From positions 435,606 to 499,605 of the forward strand of contig NZ_MKSQ01000008.1 in NCBI RefSeq assembly GCF_001898115.1: a DNA stretch of 64,000 nt, given 5' to 3'. Below the pieces are notes generated by a model. It was not told where the DNA came from, searched no databases, and saw only the letters and a list, made by a program, of their open reading frames with translations. How positions within the stretch are numbered: position 1 is the stretch's first letter; every line of letters starts with the position of its first letter. The position numbers and the translations under genes were made by a program. Positions 35,731 through 46,693 of the stretch are shown here, one piece after another. This DNA comes from Allobosea sp. 67-29. GTDB lineage: Bacteria > Pseudomonadota > Alphaproteobacteria > Rhizobiales > Beijerinckiaceae.

Positions 35731-36720
35731 TCACAGCCACTTCTTCCAGCGGAAGAACAGATAGGGCAGCACCGCGAAAAGCACCATCGACATCAGCGCG
35801 AGCGGATAGCCCCACTGCCACTCCAACTCCGGCATGGTCTTGAAGTTCATGCCATAAATCGAGGCGATGAGCGTCGGCGGCATCAGCGCCACCGAGACCA
35901 CCGAGAACAGCTTGATGATCTTGTTCTGCTCGATCGAGACGAGGCCGAGCGTGGCGTCCAGCATGAATTGCAGCTTGTTGGAGAGGAAGGTGGCGTGCTC
36001 CTCGATCGCCTGCACGTCGCGGACCGCCGAACGCCACTCGGCCGAGAAGCCGGTCTGCGCCTTCTTCGGCCGGTTGTAGTTGGCCGAGAGGAAGAGCAGC
36101 ACCCGCTCGATCGACATCATGCTCTCGCGGACGTTCGAGATGATGTGCTCGTGCTGGCCGATATGCTGGATCACGACCTGGTAGACGCCGCCCTGCTCGA
36201 CGTCCTGGGCCCGGCCGGCAAAGATCCGCCGCGAGGCCATGTCGACCTTGTCGCCGACGCCGCGCAGCACCTCGGCGGCACGGTCGACGATCGCCTCGAT
36301 CAAGCCGTCGAGCACCGCCTCCGGCTGCTGGCCGCAGCCGCCCGGCTTGGTCGCACGGTTGAGGAAGATGTTGAAGGCGCCCGGCTCATCGTAGCGAACC
36401 GTCACGAGCGCCTTCTCGGTGAGGATGAAGGTGACGTCGGCGAGCTTGGGGACGATGCTGTCCGACTGGCAGATGACGCGCGACGTCATGTAGTGCGCGC
36501 CGTTCTCCGTATAGATGATTTCGGAGGGCTCGAGATCATGCATCTCCTCGCGCGTCGGGATGGAGATGCCGAGAAGGCCCTCGACGCGCTTGTCCTCTTC
36601 CGGCGTCGGGTTGAGCAGGTCGATCCAGATGGCATCGGCGGGCAGGATCTCCCCGGCCCCCGCGACAGCAGGACGCAGCTTGTCGCGCGAATCCGGGCAG
36701 ATGCCGTGGATCGTCAGCAT
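35731..36720 (-). CDS. CorA-family magnesium/divalent-metal channel, second paralogue
   Basis: A 329-aa CorA protein with the family tail IYGMNFKTMPELEWQWGYPLALMSMVLFAVLPYLFFRWKKWL (GMN motif, TM2 and basic end). The soluble part includes IWIDLLNPTPEEDKRVEGLLGISIPTREEMHDLEPS. It differs throughout from the other CorA in this window and is closer in layout to the CorA/MgtE-associated type of alphaproteobacteria. It is the first gene of a likely two-gene unit with the SLC13 permease. Confidence 0.92.
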   Translation of the reverse strand: MLTIHGICPDSRDKLRPAVAGAGEILPADAIWIDLLNPTPEEDKRVEGLLGISIPTREEMHDLEPSEIIYTENGAHYMTSRVICQSDSIVPKLADVTFILTEKALVTVRYDEPGAFNIFLNRATKPGGCGQQPEAVLDGLIEAIVDRAAEVLRGVGDKVDMASRRIFAGRAQDVEQGGVYQVVIQHIGQHEHIISNVRESMMSIERVLLFLSANYNRPKKAQTGFSAEWRSAVRDVQAIEEHATFLSNKLQFMLDATLGLVSIEQNKIIKLFSVVSVALMPPTLIASIYGMNFKTMPELEWQWGYPLALMSMVLFAVLPYLFFRWKKWL

Positions 36721-36799
36721 GGGGCGAATCTCGCTGCACGGTCGGGAGGAAGGACCTGCAGGAACTCCGAACCGGAGCGCATGTCAAACCGATGACGGC

Positions 36800-37660
36800 T
36801 CAGACGCCACCCTTCACGCCTTGCGGCGGCTTCGAGTCGGCCGGCACGAAGAAATCCGGCATCAGCGGCACGGACGGATCGACACGATAGGGCGTGAAGT
36901 CGGTTACGCCTTCGGCTGCCATGAAGCTATCGTCGATCAGGAAGTTTCCGGAGAATTCGCGCGACGGTTTCGAGAAGATCATGTGGGCCGCGTCGGCCAG
37001 GATCTCGGGCGTGCGGCTCGCCTGCACCATCTTGTCGCCGCCGAGCAGGTTCTGGACGGCCGCGGTCGCGATCGTCGTGCGCGGCCAGAGCGCATTGACC
37101 GCGATGCCCTTCGGCGCCAGCTCGCCGGCCAGGCCCAGCACGCACAGGCTCATTCCGTATTTGGCGATGGAATAGGCCAGATGCGGCGCGAACCACTGCG
37201 TCTTCATGTCGAGCGGCGGCGACAACATCAGGATGTGCGGGTTCTCGGCCTTCTCCAAATGCGGAATCGCGTATTTCGAGACCATGAAGGTGCCGCGCGT
37301 GTTGATCTGATGCATCAGATCGAAGCGCTTCATATCGGTCATCGCGGTATTGGTTAGCTGGATAGCGCTGGCGTTGTTCACGACGATGTCGATGCCGCCG
37401 AAGGTCTCCGCCGTCTTCGCGATCGCGTCCGCCACGCTCTGCTCGTCCCGGACATCGACCATCAGCGGCAGGCATTTGCCGCCGGCCGCCTCGATCTCGG
37501 CGGCGGCCGTGTGGATCGTGCCGGGCAGCTTCGGATGCGGCTCGGCCGTCTTGGCGGCGATGGTGACGTTCGCGCCGTCCTTCGCCGCGCGGATCGCGAT
37601 GGCGAGGCCGATGCCGCGCGACCCGCCGGTGATGAAGAGCGTCTTACCCTCGAGCGACAT
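36800..37660 (-). CDS. SDR-family oxidoreductase, HSDL2-like
   Basis: A 286-aa short-chain dehydrogenase. The NAD(P)-binding motif TGGSRGIGLAIAIRAAKDGANV and NNAS (VVNNASAIQLTNT) are clear, and the family YxxxK appears as AYSIAKYGM. The expected catalytic serine region reads ILMLSPPLDM. HPKLPGTIHTAAAEIEAAGGKCLPLMVDVRDE and the SGNFLIDDSFMAAEGVTDFTPYRV tail resemble hydroxysteroid dehydrogenase-like protein 2. The start at 37660 has GGAGGCGG just upstream. The start overlaps the upstream SDR stop by 17 bp, so the two are co-translated. The substrate is unknown. Confidence 0.88.
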   Translation of the reverse strand: MSLEGKTLFITGGSRGIGLAIAIRAAKDGANVTIAAKTAEPHPKLPGTIHTAAAEIEAAGGKCLPLMVDVRDEQSVADAIAKTAETFGGIDIVVNNASAIQLTNTAMTDMKRFDLMHQINTRGTFMVSKYAIPHLEKAENPHILMLSPPLDMKTQWFAPHLAYSIAKYGMSLCVLGLAGELAPKGIAVNALWPRTTIATAAVQNLLGGDKMVQASRTPEILADAAHMIFSKPSREFSGNFLIDDSFMAAEGVTDFTPYRVDPSVPLMPDFFVPADSKPPQGVKGGV

Positions 37661-38525
37661 CGCCGCCTCCCTCTGCGTTCGTGATGGTGAAACGGCCCGG
37701 CTGCGAGCCGTCGCGGTCGGTGAAGCCATAGGAACGCGCCAGATCCGCGACATGCAGCACCTGCCCGGTATGGCGCGCGACCTCCGGGTCGGCCGCGAGC
37801 CTCGCGACGGCCCGGCCGGCATAGAGCGGCGTCTCGGTGGTATGCGGCCCGAGCCCGGCGTCGCGGACGCGCTCGGTCAGGACATGACCCGGCGAAATCC
37901 CCAGCGCGGTGACACCGAAGGGCTTCAACTCCTGCGCCATCGCGAAGGTCAGGCGGTTCGTCGCAGCCTTGGCGAGGTCGTAGAAGACGTCGCCGAGATA
38001 ACCGCCATCGGTGCCGAAGCTCACCGTGACGATGAGGCCGGAACGCGCCTGCACCATCGCCGGCGCCACGGCGCGCGCCAGCAGGAGCTGCGCATAGACA
38101 CCGCTCTCGAAACTCTCGCCCAGCCGCGCCGCGGGACGGCGCCAGAACGGCGTGCCGTAGCCGGAGCCATCGGGGTAGCGGTCGCCGTCATAGCCTTCAT
38201 TGCCGCCCCAGACGGCGTCGACGACGCAGTCGAGCCTGCCGAAGCGGCGCAGGGCCCAGGCAACGAGCCCGTCGACATCGCGCTCGCTGGTGTGGTCGCA
38301 GCGATAGGGATGGCCTCTGCCGCCGGCGGCCTCGACCTCGCGCGCGGTGTCCTCGAAGGTCTCGGGACGCTGGTCGGTGTGAGAGCCGGCCTCGCTGGAA
38401 CGGCCGGTGACGATGACGGTGGCACCCGCCTCGCCCAGCGCCCGCGCGACGCCGCGCCCGAGCCCGCGCGAGGCGCCCGCGACGAGGCAGATGCGGCCGG
38501 AGAGGGAAGGTTGCATGGCACTCAT
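37644..38525 (-). CDS. SDR-family oxidoreductase, DHRS1-like
   Basis: A 293-aa short-chain dehydrogenase with VAGASRGLGRGVARALGEAGATVIVTGRS (cofactor-binding Gly motif), a conserved loop at DCVVDAVWGGNEGY, and the active-site YDLAKAATNRL. An insert near residue 120 (GDRYPDGSGYGTPFWRR) and the SFGTDGGYLGDVFYDLAK segment resemble DHRS1-type enzymes. It is the first gene of a two-SDR operon overlapping the next SDR by 17 bp. It is divergent from a methyltransferase gene. Confidence 0.85.
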   Translation of the reverse strand: MSAMQPSLSGRICLVAGASRGLGRGVARALGEAGATVIVTGRSSEAGSHTDQRPETFEDTAREVEAAGGRGHPYRCDHTSERDVDGLVAWALRRFGRLDCVVDAVWGGNEGYDGDRYPDGSGYGTPFWRRPAARLGESFESGVYAQLLLARAVAPAMVQARSGLIVTVSFGTDGGYLGDVFYDLAKAATNRLTFAMAQELKPFGVTALGISPGHVLTERVRDAGLGPHTTETPLYAGRAVARLAADPEVARHTGQVLHVADLARSYGFTDRDGSQPGRFTITNAEGGGDVARG

Positions 38526-38605
38526 GCGCGGCCCCTGCGAATCATCGCTGGCCAGGAAGCAGCCGCTGCCCTATAGCCCCGCTCCCCCCGCAACGGAGCA
38601 GCATC

Positions 38606-39400
38606 ATGGACAGCACCGATGTCGCCGCCTGCTGGGAGGCCAACGCCGAAACCTGGACGCGCCATGCGCGCGCCGGCTACGACCTCTATCGCGACGCGTT
38701 GAACACGCCGATGTTCCTGGCGAACCTGCCACTCATCGAGGGCCTGAAAGGCCTCGACATCGGCTGCGGCGAAGGCTCGAACACGCGCAAGCTCGCCGAG
38801 CGCGGCGCGCGGATGACGGCAGTCGACATCGCGCCGACCTTCATCCGCCACGCGCGAGTGGCGGAGGCGGCGGCACCCCTTGGCATCACCTATCTGGAGG
38901 GCGACGGCACCGCCCTGCCCTTCGCTGGCGAGAGCTTCGACTTCGCCACCGCCTTCATGTCGCTGATGGACATGCCGCGGCAGGACCATGCCCTGGCGGA
39001 GGCGCAGCGGGTGCTCAAGCCCGGCGGCTTCGTGCAGTTCTCGATCCTGCATCCCTGCTTCGCCCCGCCTTATCGCAAGGTGCTGCGTGAGGCGGATGGC
39101 CGCGTCCGCGCCATCGAGGTCGGCCGCTATTTCGACGGCGTCGACGGCGAGATGGAGACCTGGCGCTTCGGCGCTGCCCCGGCCGAGGTCAGGGCCAGCG
39201 TCGAGCCCTTCCGCGTGCCGCGTTTCCATCGCACGCTGGGCGAATGGGTTGCGATGATCGTCGCCGCCGGGCTGGCGATCGAGCATATGGGCGAGCCGCG
39301 CGTCGATGCCGAGACCGCGCGGACGACGCCCTATCTGGCCGATACCCATGTCGCGCCGCTGTTCCTGCATATCCGTGCCCGCAAGGGCGCGACGGCCTGA
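38606..39400 (+). CDS. Class I SAM-dependent methyltransferase
   Basis: A 264-aa methyltransferase of the UbiE/Methyltransf_11 type. It has SAM-binding motif I LKGLDIGCGEGSNTRKLAERGA, acidic residue AVDIAP, the ITYLEGDGTALPFAGESFDFATAFMSLMDM region, and a post-II motif AQRVLKPGGFVQFSILHPCF. The substrate cannot be determined. It stands alone between divergent and convergent neighbours. Confidence 0.88.
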   Translation: MDSTDVAACWEANAETWTRHARAGYDLYRDALNTPMFLANLPLIEGLKGLDIGCGEGSNTRKLAERGARMTAVDIAPTFIRHARVAEAAAPLGITYLEGDGTALPFAGESFDFATAFMSLMDMPRQDHALAEAQRVLKPGGFVQFSILHPCFAPPYRKVLREADGRVRAIEVGRYFDGVDGEMETWRFGAAPAEVRASVEPFRVPRFHRTLGEWVAMIVAAGLAIEHMGEPRVDAETARTTPYLADTHVAPLFLHIRARKGATA

Positions 39401-39417
39401 ACGGGGCGCGGCTGCCC

Positions 39418-41193
<1,776 letters not shown>

Positions 41194-41332
41194 CGATCAG
41201 TCTCCCTGGGAGCGGCGCGAGCTGAGAGCGGCGGCCGCCCGCTTTTACCGTTGCCGCGATGGTAGCGAGGAACTATCGCCTATGCCACGCAAGCCAAGCC
41301 CGACCTTCGTTCCGTGTCGCGGCCGTCAGTTA

Positions 41333-41346
41333 GTTTATATATAAAC
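41333..41346. promoter_or_regulatory. Perfect AT-rich palindrome GTTTATATATAAAC
   Basis: A 14-bp perfect palindrome in a 67%-GC background, in the divergent interval between the acyl-CoA dehydrogenase and the Sua5-family gene. It is 20 bp upstream of the latter. Its symmetry and position suggest a dimeric-repressor operator or part of a promoter. No assignment can be made from sequence. Confidence 0.4.
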
Positions 41347-41366
41347 CATACCCGGTCAATCGCGCC

Positions 41367-42350
41367 TTGAACCAGTCTCCTTCCGCTCCCCGCCAGACGA
41401 AGCTCCTTGCAGCGGATGCCGTCGGCATCGCGGAGGCGGCCGAGCTGCTGCGGGCCGGCGGGCTCGTCGCCCTGCCGACCGAGACGGTGTACGGGCTTGC
41501 GGCGGATGCGACCTCCGGAACCGCCGTCGCCGGCATCTACGCCGCGAAAGAACGGCCGAGCTTCAACCCGCTGATCTCGCATCTCCCCGATCTGGCAAGC
41601 GCCCGTCGTCAGGGGCTGTTCGACGCCAACGCACTGGCGCTGGCGCAGAACTTCTGGCCGGGGCCGCTGACGCTGGTGGTGCCGGCCTCTCCCGGCTGCA
41701 CGGTGAGCGAGCTGGCGCGGGCCGGCCTCGCAACGGTAGCGCTGCGCGTGCCGGCACATCCCGTCGCGCATGCGGTTCTCGCGGCGGCGGGGCGGCCGAT
41801 CGCGGCGCCCTCGGCCAATCGCTCCGGCCGGATCAGTGCGACGAGCGCCGAAGATGCGCTTGCCGATCTCGGCGGACGCATCGACGCCGTGCTCGATGCC
41901 GGCCCGACCGAGGTCGGCGTCGAATCGACCGTCGTCTCCTGCCTTGACGGCGCGCCACGCCTGCTGCGCCCAGGCGGCGTGCCGCGCGAGGCGATCGAGC
42001 ATGTCATCGGCCGCCCGCTCGTCATCGCGGGCGATGCCGGGCATGCGCCGATCTCGCCCGGGATGCTCGCTTCCCACTATGCCCCGGCGGCGCGGGTCAG
42101 GCTCGACGCCGAGGCACCGCAGCCGGGGGAGGCCTGGCTCGGCTTCGGACCCGACGGGAACGACGATCATCCGCAGGCCCTCAATCTGAGCCCGAGCGGC
42201 GACCTGCGCGAGGCGGCGAGCCATCTCTTCGGATATTTGCGGCGGCTCGATACGCTCGGGCCGAGCGCCATCGCGGTCGCGCGCATCCCCGAGCAGGGGC
42301 TGGGCGAGGCGATCAACGACCGGCTGCGCCGGGCCGCCGCGCCGCGCTGA
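41367..42350 (+). CDS. L-threonylcarbamoyladenylate synthase (Sua5/YrdC/TsaC family)
   Basis: Makes threonylcarbamoyl-AMP for the t6A37 modification of ANN-decoding tRNAs. The 327-aa product is the two-domain Sua5 type. The YrdC catalytic domain includes GGLVALPTETVYGLAADATSGTAVAGIYAAKERPSFNPLISH, LAQNFWPGPLTLVV and GRPIAAPSANRSGRISAT. The Sua5 C-terminal domain starts near APISPGMLASHYAP. The only plausible start is TTG at 41367, with no clear ribosome-binding site upstream, so the exact start is uncertain. It is followed by a LysR gene on the same strand. Confidence 0.9.
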   Translation: MNQSPSAPRQTKLLAADAVGIAEAAELLRAGGLVALPTETVYGLAADATSGTAVAGIYAAKERPSFNPLISHLPDLASARRQGLFDANALALAQNFWPGPLTLVVPASPGCTVSELARAGLATVALRVPAHPVAHAVLAAAGRPIAAPSANRSGRISATSAEDALADLGGRIDAVLDAGPTEVGVESTVVSCLDGAPRLLRPGGVPREAIEHVIGRPLVIAGDAGHAPISPGMLASHYAPAARVRLDAEAPQPGEAWLGFGPDGNDDHPQALNLSPSGDLREAASHLFGYLRRLDTLGPSAIAVARIPEQGLGEAINDRLRRAAAPR

Positions 42351-42410
42351 CCGGTCGCGTCCGTTCGGGCCATATTGTTCGGCGCCTCGCCCGGATCTGA
42401 ACACCAGCAG

Positions 42411-42426
42411 CTTGCATGAATGCAAG
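42411..42426. promoter_or_regulatory. Putative LysR operator, CTTGCAT-GA-ATGCAAG
   Basis: A perfect 7-bp inverted repeat with a 2-bp spacer, 36 bp upstream of the LysR start at 42463. Position and symmetry suggest an autoregulatory binding site. The track's longer LysR ORF starts inside this element. Confidence 0.4.
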
Positions 42427-42462
42427 ATATCGGCTTGCGTGCCGGCAGGAGAAAATGCGCCG

Positions 42463-43365
42463 ATGTCTTCCAAGCTCGCCTGGGACGATTTCCGTCTGGT
42501 CAAGGCCATCACTGACCATGGCGGGTTGACGGGGGCGGCCGCGGCGCTTTCGGTCAATCATTCCACCGTGTTCCGACGCCTCGGGCAGATCGAGGAGCTG
42601 GTCGGCATGCCCCTCTTCGAGCGCCGCAAGACCGGTTATGTCGCGACCGTGGCCGGTGCCGAGATGGCCTCGCTGGCCGGGCGCATGGAGGAGGACGTCA
42701 CCGCCTTCTCACGCCGCCTCGCCGGCCGGGACGTCGCTCCCTCGGGCGAGATCAGGGTGACGACGACCGACACGCTCCATCTCCATCTGCTCCTGCCGAT
42801 CTTCGCCGGTTTCCGGCGGGAGCATCCGGCGATCCGGCTCGATGTGGTGATCGGGAATCAGGCGCTCAACCTGTCCAAGCGCGATGCCGACGTCGCCATC
42901 CGTGCGAGCGATACGCCGGGCGAGACGCTGGTCGGCCGGCGCGTGGCGACGCTGGCCTGGGCGATCTACGGCCGCGCGGACGAAGAGATGGCGGCCGAGA
43001 CCGCCGACCCGGCGGCACTCTACAGACGCGACTGGGTGGCGCTCGGCGACCAGCTCTCGCATGTCAAGGCGGCGCGCTTCGTGCGCGAGCACGTCGCGCC
43101 CGAGCAGATCGCGCTGAAGAGCTCGGCGGTGCTCGGCATCACCGAGGCGGTCGAGCTCGGGCTGGGCATCGGCCCCCTGCCCTGCTTCATCGCCGACCGG
43201 CGGCCGGGGCTCATGCGCCTGATGCCGCCCAACCCCGATTTCGCAACCGGGCTCTGGGTGCTGACCCATCCCGACATCCGCCACGTCCCGCGCGTGCGGG
43301 CGTTCATGGACTACTGCAGCAACGAGCTGATGCGGCACCGGCCCTTGATCGAGGGTGGCGCCTAG
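42463..43365 (+). CDS. LysR-family transcriptional regulator
   Basis: A 300-aa regulator with an N-terminal helix-turn-helix (WDDFRLVKAITDHGGLTGAAAALSVNHSTVFRRLGQIEELVGMPLFERRKTGYVATVAG). A substrate-binding domain begins near residue 90 (GEIRVTTTDTLHLHLLLPIFAGFRREHPAIRLDVV). The start at 42463 has AGGAGAAAA upstream. The group with VNHSTVFRRL helices differs from the usual SQPAVS/SPAVISKR set seen in the other LysR here. It is convergent with the AcuI-like reductase gene. Confidence 0.9.
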   Translation: MSSKLAWDDFRLVKAITDHGGLTGAAAALSVNHSTVFRRLGQIEELVGMPLFERRKTGYVATVAGAEMASLAGRMEEDVTAFSRRLAGRDVAPSGEIRVTTTDTLHLHLLLPIFAGFRREHPAIRLDVVIGNQALNLSKRDADVAIRASDTPGETLVGRRVATLAWAIYGRADEEMAAETADPAALYRRDWVALGDQLSHVKAARFVREHVAPEQIALKSSAVLGITEAVELGLGIGPLPCFIADRRPGLMRLMPPNPDFATGLWVLTHPDIRHVPRVRAFMDYCSNELMRHRPLIEGGA

Positions 43366-43458
43366 ACGATCGCGCGAGTGTTCCGACGCGATCACGACGA
43401 GCTGTCTTATTGTTCGTGCGTTGGATGTGTTCCGAGTCGTGGACTTGCCGCCCGATCT

Positions 43459-44445
43459 CTAGCCGATCTCGACGACGACGCGGCCCTTGACCTTGCCTTC
43501 GACGATCGCCTTGCCGGTCTCGATGACGTCCTCCAGCGGGATCGTCGTGGTCATGGCGGCGAGCTTGTCACGGTCGAGATCGGCCGCGAGACGCTGCCAG
43601 GCCTCGAGACGGCGGGGCTTGGGACACATCACCGAATCGACCCCGAGAAGCGCAACGCCACGCAGGATGAAGGGTGCGACCGAGGCCGGCAGGTCCATGC
43701 CCTGCGCCAGGCCGCATGCCGCGATGGCACCGCCGTACTTCGTCATCGAGAGCAGGTTGGCCAGCGTGTGCGAGCCGACGGCGTCGACACCTGCAATCCA
43801 ACGCTCCTTGCCGAGCGGGCGGCCAGGCTGGGACAATTCGTTGCGGTCGATGATCTCGGATGCGCCCAACCCCTTGAGATAGTCCGCCTCCTCCGCACGT
43901 CCGGTCGAGGCGATGACATGCCAGCCGGCCTTGGCGAGCAGTGCGATCGCGACCGAGCCGACGCCGCCGGCCGCGCCGGTGACCACGACGGGACCATCCG
44001 CGGGCTTGAGGCCGTATCGCTCCAGCGCCAGCACGCAGAGCATCGCAGTATAGCCGGCCGTGCCGATCGCCATCGCCTCGGCAGGCGTGAGTCCCGCCGG
44101 CAGCGGCACCAGCCAATCGCCCTTGACGCGGCTCTTCTGGGCATAGGCGCCGAGATGCGTCTCACCCGTACCCCAGCCGTTCAGCACGACGAGATCGCCC
44201 GGCTTGAAATCGGGATGCTCGGAGGTCTCGACGCGGCCGGCGAAATCGATGCCCGGGATCATCGGCCAGCGGCGCACCACCGGCGCCTTGCCGCTGATCG
44301 CGAGCCCGTCCTTGTAGTTCACCGTCGAATGCGTGACGCGGACGGTGACGTCGCCTTCCATCAGATCGCTCTCGGCGAAATCGGCGAAGGCGAGGCTCGG
44401 CCCCGTCTCGCCCTTCGTCGCCACAAGGGCCCTGAATGTCGTCAT
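43459..44445 (-). CDS. Medium-chain quinone oxidoreductase, AcuI/YhdH-like (acryloyl-CoA reductase family)
   Basis: A 328-aa zinc-independent MDR enzyme using NADPH. Features are [54 protein letters not shown], the cofactor motif [23 protein letters not shown], and [31 protein letters not shown]. These match the AcuI/YhdH group that reduces acryloyl-CoA to propionyl-CoA. Assignment to acryloyl-CoA rather than another enoyl substrate is inference. Confidence 0.88.
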   Translation of the reverse strand: MTTFRALVATKGETGPSLAFADFAESDLMEGDVTVRVTHSTVNYKDGLAISGKAPVVRRWPMIPGIDFAGRVETSEHPDFKPGDLVVLNGWGTGETHLGAYAQKSRVKGDWLVPLPAGLTPAEAMAIGTAGYTAMLCVLALERYGLKPADGPVVVTGAAGGVGSVAIALLAKAGWHVIASTGRAEEADYLKGLGASEIIDRNELSQPGRPLGKERWIAGVDAVGSHTLANLLSMTKYGGAIAACGLAQGMDLPASVAPFILRGVALLGVDSVMCPKPRRLEAWQRLAADLDRDKLAAMTTTIPLEDVIETGKAIVEGKVKGRVVVEIG

Positions 44446-44588
44446 CGCCGTCTCCCTGGATCGTCCGCGTCAGAGAACAGCGGCCCGGACGCCGACGCAA
44501 GCCGGTTCTCCTCCGTTTGACGGACGTCCGCCGATCGGTGGCCGCCCTAGCATGCCGGCATTCCCGGCTGCACTGAAAGGCCGCATGC

Positions 44589-45416
44589 ATGGTTGCCGTC
44601 ACCTTCGACAGCTACCCACCCTGGCAGCAGATCGACGACTACGCCAACATTGCGGTCACGACCACCGCCGGCACCCTGACGGCCGCGGTCACGGAATATC
44701 GCTGTCTCAAGAAATTCGCTCACGGCGCCCGCGGCTGCGACGATGCGCTGTCGGTCAAGGACGCGCTGCTCCAGACCCACAAGGAGGTTCTCAAGGCCTT
44801 CGGCGGCGGTCAGAACATCGTCGACATCTTCACCGGCAAGGCCAGCGTGGCGACCATCGCCAGGGGGCTCGGCGCCGTCTTCGAGTACCGGCGTCCCTTC
44901 GTCGAGAAATACATCAAGTCGCCGGACCCGAACCGGCGCAAGGCCGCGGAGATTCTCGCCACGCCTTCGACGGACGTGCTCGCGCGCTTCGCCTACGCCT
45001 TCATCGGGCTCGACTGCAACGGCTTCGTCGGCAACTACCTCCGGCAATTCCCGTCGCTCGCCGGGCTGACAGAGCAACATGCCCCGAGCCAGTGGTACAA
45101 GTCGCTGCCGGCCGCAAACTTCAGGAAGAACGTCGCGGAGTTCGAAGTCGGCGATGTCGTGATCGCCTCCAACTTCGCGCATATCGGCGTCGTCGATTCG
45201 CCCGGCCACTACAACCAGGTCGATATCGCGCAGAGTGGCGGCAAGATCATGTACAGCAGCCACAAGATCACCAAGGGATCGGTCAAGGACCGCGGCACAC
45301 TCTTCACCATCGACAAGCCGAGCGGCGGCTTCGCCGGCTGCCCGACCGTCTACGTGGCGCGCGCGGTATCGAACACCGCCCACGGCCATGTCGCAGGCTA
45401 TGAGGCAAGGGGCTGA
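44589..45416 (+). CDS. NlpC/P60-like cysteine-peptidase-fold protein without signal peptide (tentative)
   Basis: A 275-aa protein that is not an obvious member of a named family. Two segments look like a papain-fold NlpC/P60 active site. IGLDCNGFVGNYLRQFP puts Cys143 in the DCxGFV context, and FEVGDVVIASNFAHIGVVDSPG puts His198 in the GDVV-x(7-10)-HIGVV context. A third polar residue is not certain. The first 140 residues are of unknown fold. No signal peptide or membrane segment is present, so it is cytoplasmic or exported by a non-Sec route. It stands alone between convergent and divergent genes. Peptidoglycan or amide hydrolysis is inference. Confidence 0.6.
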   Translation: MVAVTFDSYPPWQQIDDYANIAVTTTAGTLTAAVTEYRCLKKFAHGARGCDDALSVKDALLQTHKEVLKAFGGGQNIVDIFTGKASVATIARGLGAVFEYRRPFVEKYIKSPDPNRRKAAEILATPSTDVLARFAYAFIGLDCNGFVGNYLRQFPSLAGLTEQHAPSQWYKSLPAANFRKNVAEFEVGDVVIASNFAHIGVVDSPGHYNQVDIAQSGGKIMYSSHKITKGSVKDRGTLFTIDKPSGGFAGCPTVYVARAVSNTAHGHVAGYEARG

Positions 45417-45460
45417 GCCGGACCTGCCGGCCGGCTCAGCCGACGCGGATGCGCAGCGCC

Positions 45461-46693
45461 TCAGGCGGGCTGTGCGGCGGAGCGCTCGACCGGCCGCTCG
45501 ACGATCGGCAGGTTGATCAGCGCCGAGGCGACGCCGAGCGCGACCGAAAGCCACCAGACGAACTGATAGTTGCCCATCGACTCGTAGAGCACGCCGCCGA
45601 GCCAGACACCGAGGAAGCCGCCGACCTGATGCGAGAAGAAGGCGAAGCCATAGAGCATCGCCATGTATTTGGTGCCGAACATCAGCATCACCAGCGAGGA
45701 GGTCGGCGGCACTGTGGAGAGCCAGAACAGCCCGATGACCACACCGAAGGTCAGCGCCGTCAGCGGGCTCGCCGGGATCAGGATGAAGGCGGCGATCGCC
45801 ACCGCGCGCCCCAGATAGATCCAGGCGAGCAGATGGCGCTTCGGCATCCGCGTCGAGAGCCAGCCCGACGAGAGCGAGCCGACCGCATTGGCGAGGCCGA
45901 TCACCGCGAGCGTCCAGCCGCCGACCCAGGCCGGCAGGCCGGCATCCTTCAGATAGGCCGGCATATGCACCGTGATGAAGGCGAGCTGGAAGCCGCAGGT
46001 GAAGAAGCCGAGCACGAGCAGGACGTAGCTGCGGTGCTTGAAGGCCTCGCCCAGCGCCTGCACGATGGTCTGGTTCGGCAGATTGGGTGCGGCGGCACCG
46101 GCCGCAGCGCCGGTCTTGCGCGTCGCCATGACGATCGAGATCGGCAGGATCGGCAGCAGCGTGAAGGCGAAGACGACCAGCGCCTGCTGCCAGCCCAGCG
46201 TATCGATCAGGATGTTGCCGATCGGCGGGAACAGGAACTGGCCGAAGGAGCCGGCGGCCGTGCCGGCGCCGAAGGCCATCGGACGCCACTGCTCCGGCAG
46301 CAGCTTGCCGAAGGCGGCGAGCACGAGGTTGAACGAGCAGGCCGAGAGACCGAAGCCGATCAGCACGCCTGCGCCGAGATGGAGCTGCAGCGGCGACGTG
46401 GCATAGGCCATCGTCACGAGGCCAGCTGCATAGAGCAGCGCGCCGACGCAGAGCACGCGGACCGTGCCGTAGCGGTCGGCGATCGCACCAGCGAAGGGCG
46501 CGCCGAGCCCCCAGAGCAGGTTCTGGATCGCCAGCGCCAGGCTGAAGGTATCACGGCCCCAGTGGAACTGGACCGTCATCGGAATCTGGAACAGGCCGGC
46601 GCTGGCGCGCGGACCGAAGGTGATGAGCGCGATCAGGCAGCCTGCCGCGACGACGATCTCCGGTGCGTAGCTGCGGGCCGGATTGGAGCTCAT
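45461..46693 (-). CDS. MFS transporter, OxlT/MCT-like
   Basis: A 410-aa major facilitator with about 12 helices. It has GPRASAGLFQIPMTVQFHWGRDTFSLALAIQNLLWGLGAPFAGAIADRYGTVRVL (motif A-like loop), FGAGTAAGSFGQFLFPPIGNILIDTLGWQQALVVFA, and GFFTCGFQLAFITVHMPAYLKDAGLP. The layout is that of monocarboxylate/oxalate-type carriers, common in Rhizobiales. It is single, with no enzyme partner nearby to reveal the substrate. Confidence 0.88.
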   Translation of the reverse strand: MSSNPARSYAPEIVVAAGCLIALITFGPRASAGLFQIPMTVQFHWGRDTFSLALAIQNLLWGLGAPFAGAIADRYGTVRVLCVGALLYAAGLVTMAYATSPLQLHLGAGVLIGFGLSACSFNLVLAAFGKLLPEQWRPMAFGAGTAAGSFGQFLFPPIGNILIDTLGWQQALVVFAFTLLPILPISIVMATRKTGAAAGAAAPNLPNQTIVQALGEAFKHRSYVLLVLGFFTCGFQLAFITVHMPAYLKDAGLPAWVGGWTLAVIGLANAVGSLSSGWLSTRMPKRHLLAWIYLGRAVAIAAFILIPASPLTALTFGVVIGLFWLSTVPPTSSLVMLMFGTKYMAMLYGFAFFSHQVGGFLGVWLGGVLYESMGNYQFVWWLSVALGVASALINLPIVERPVERSAAQPA

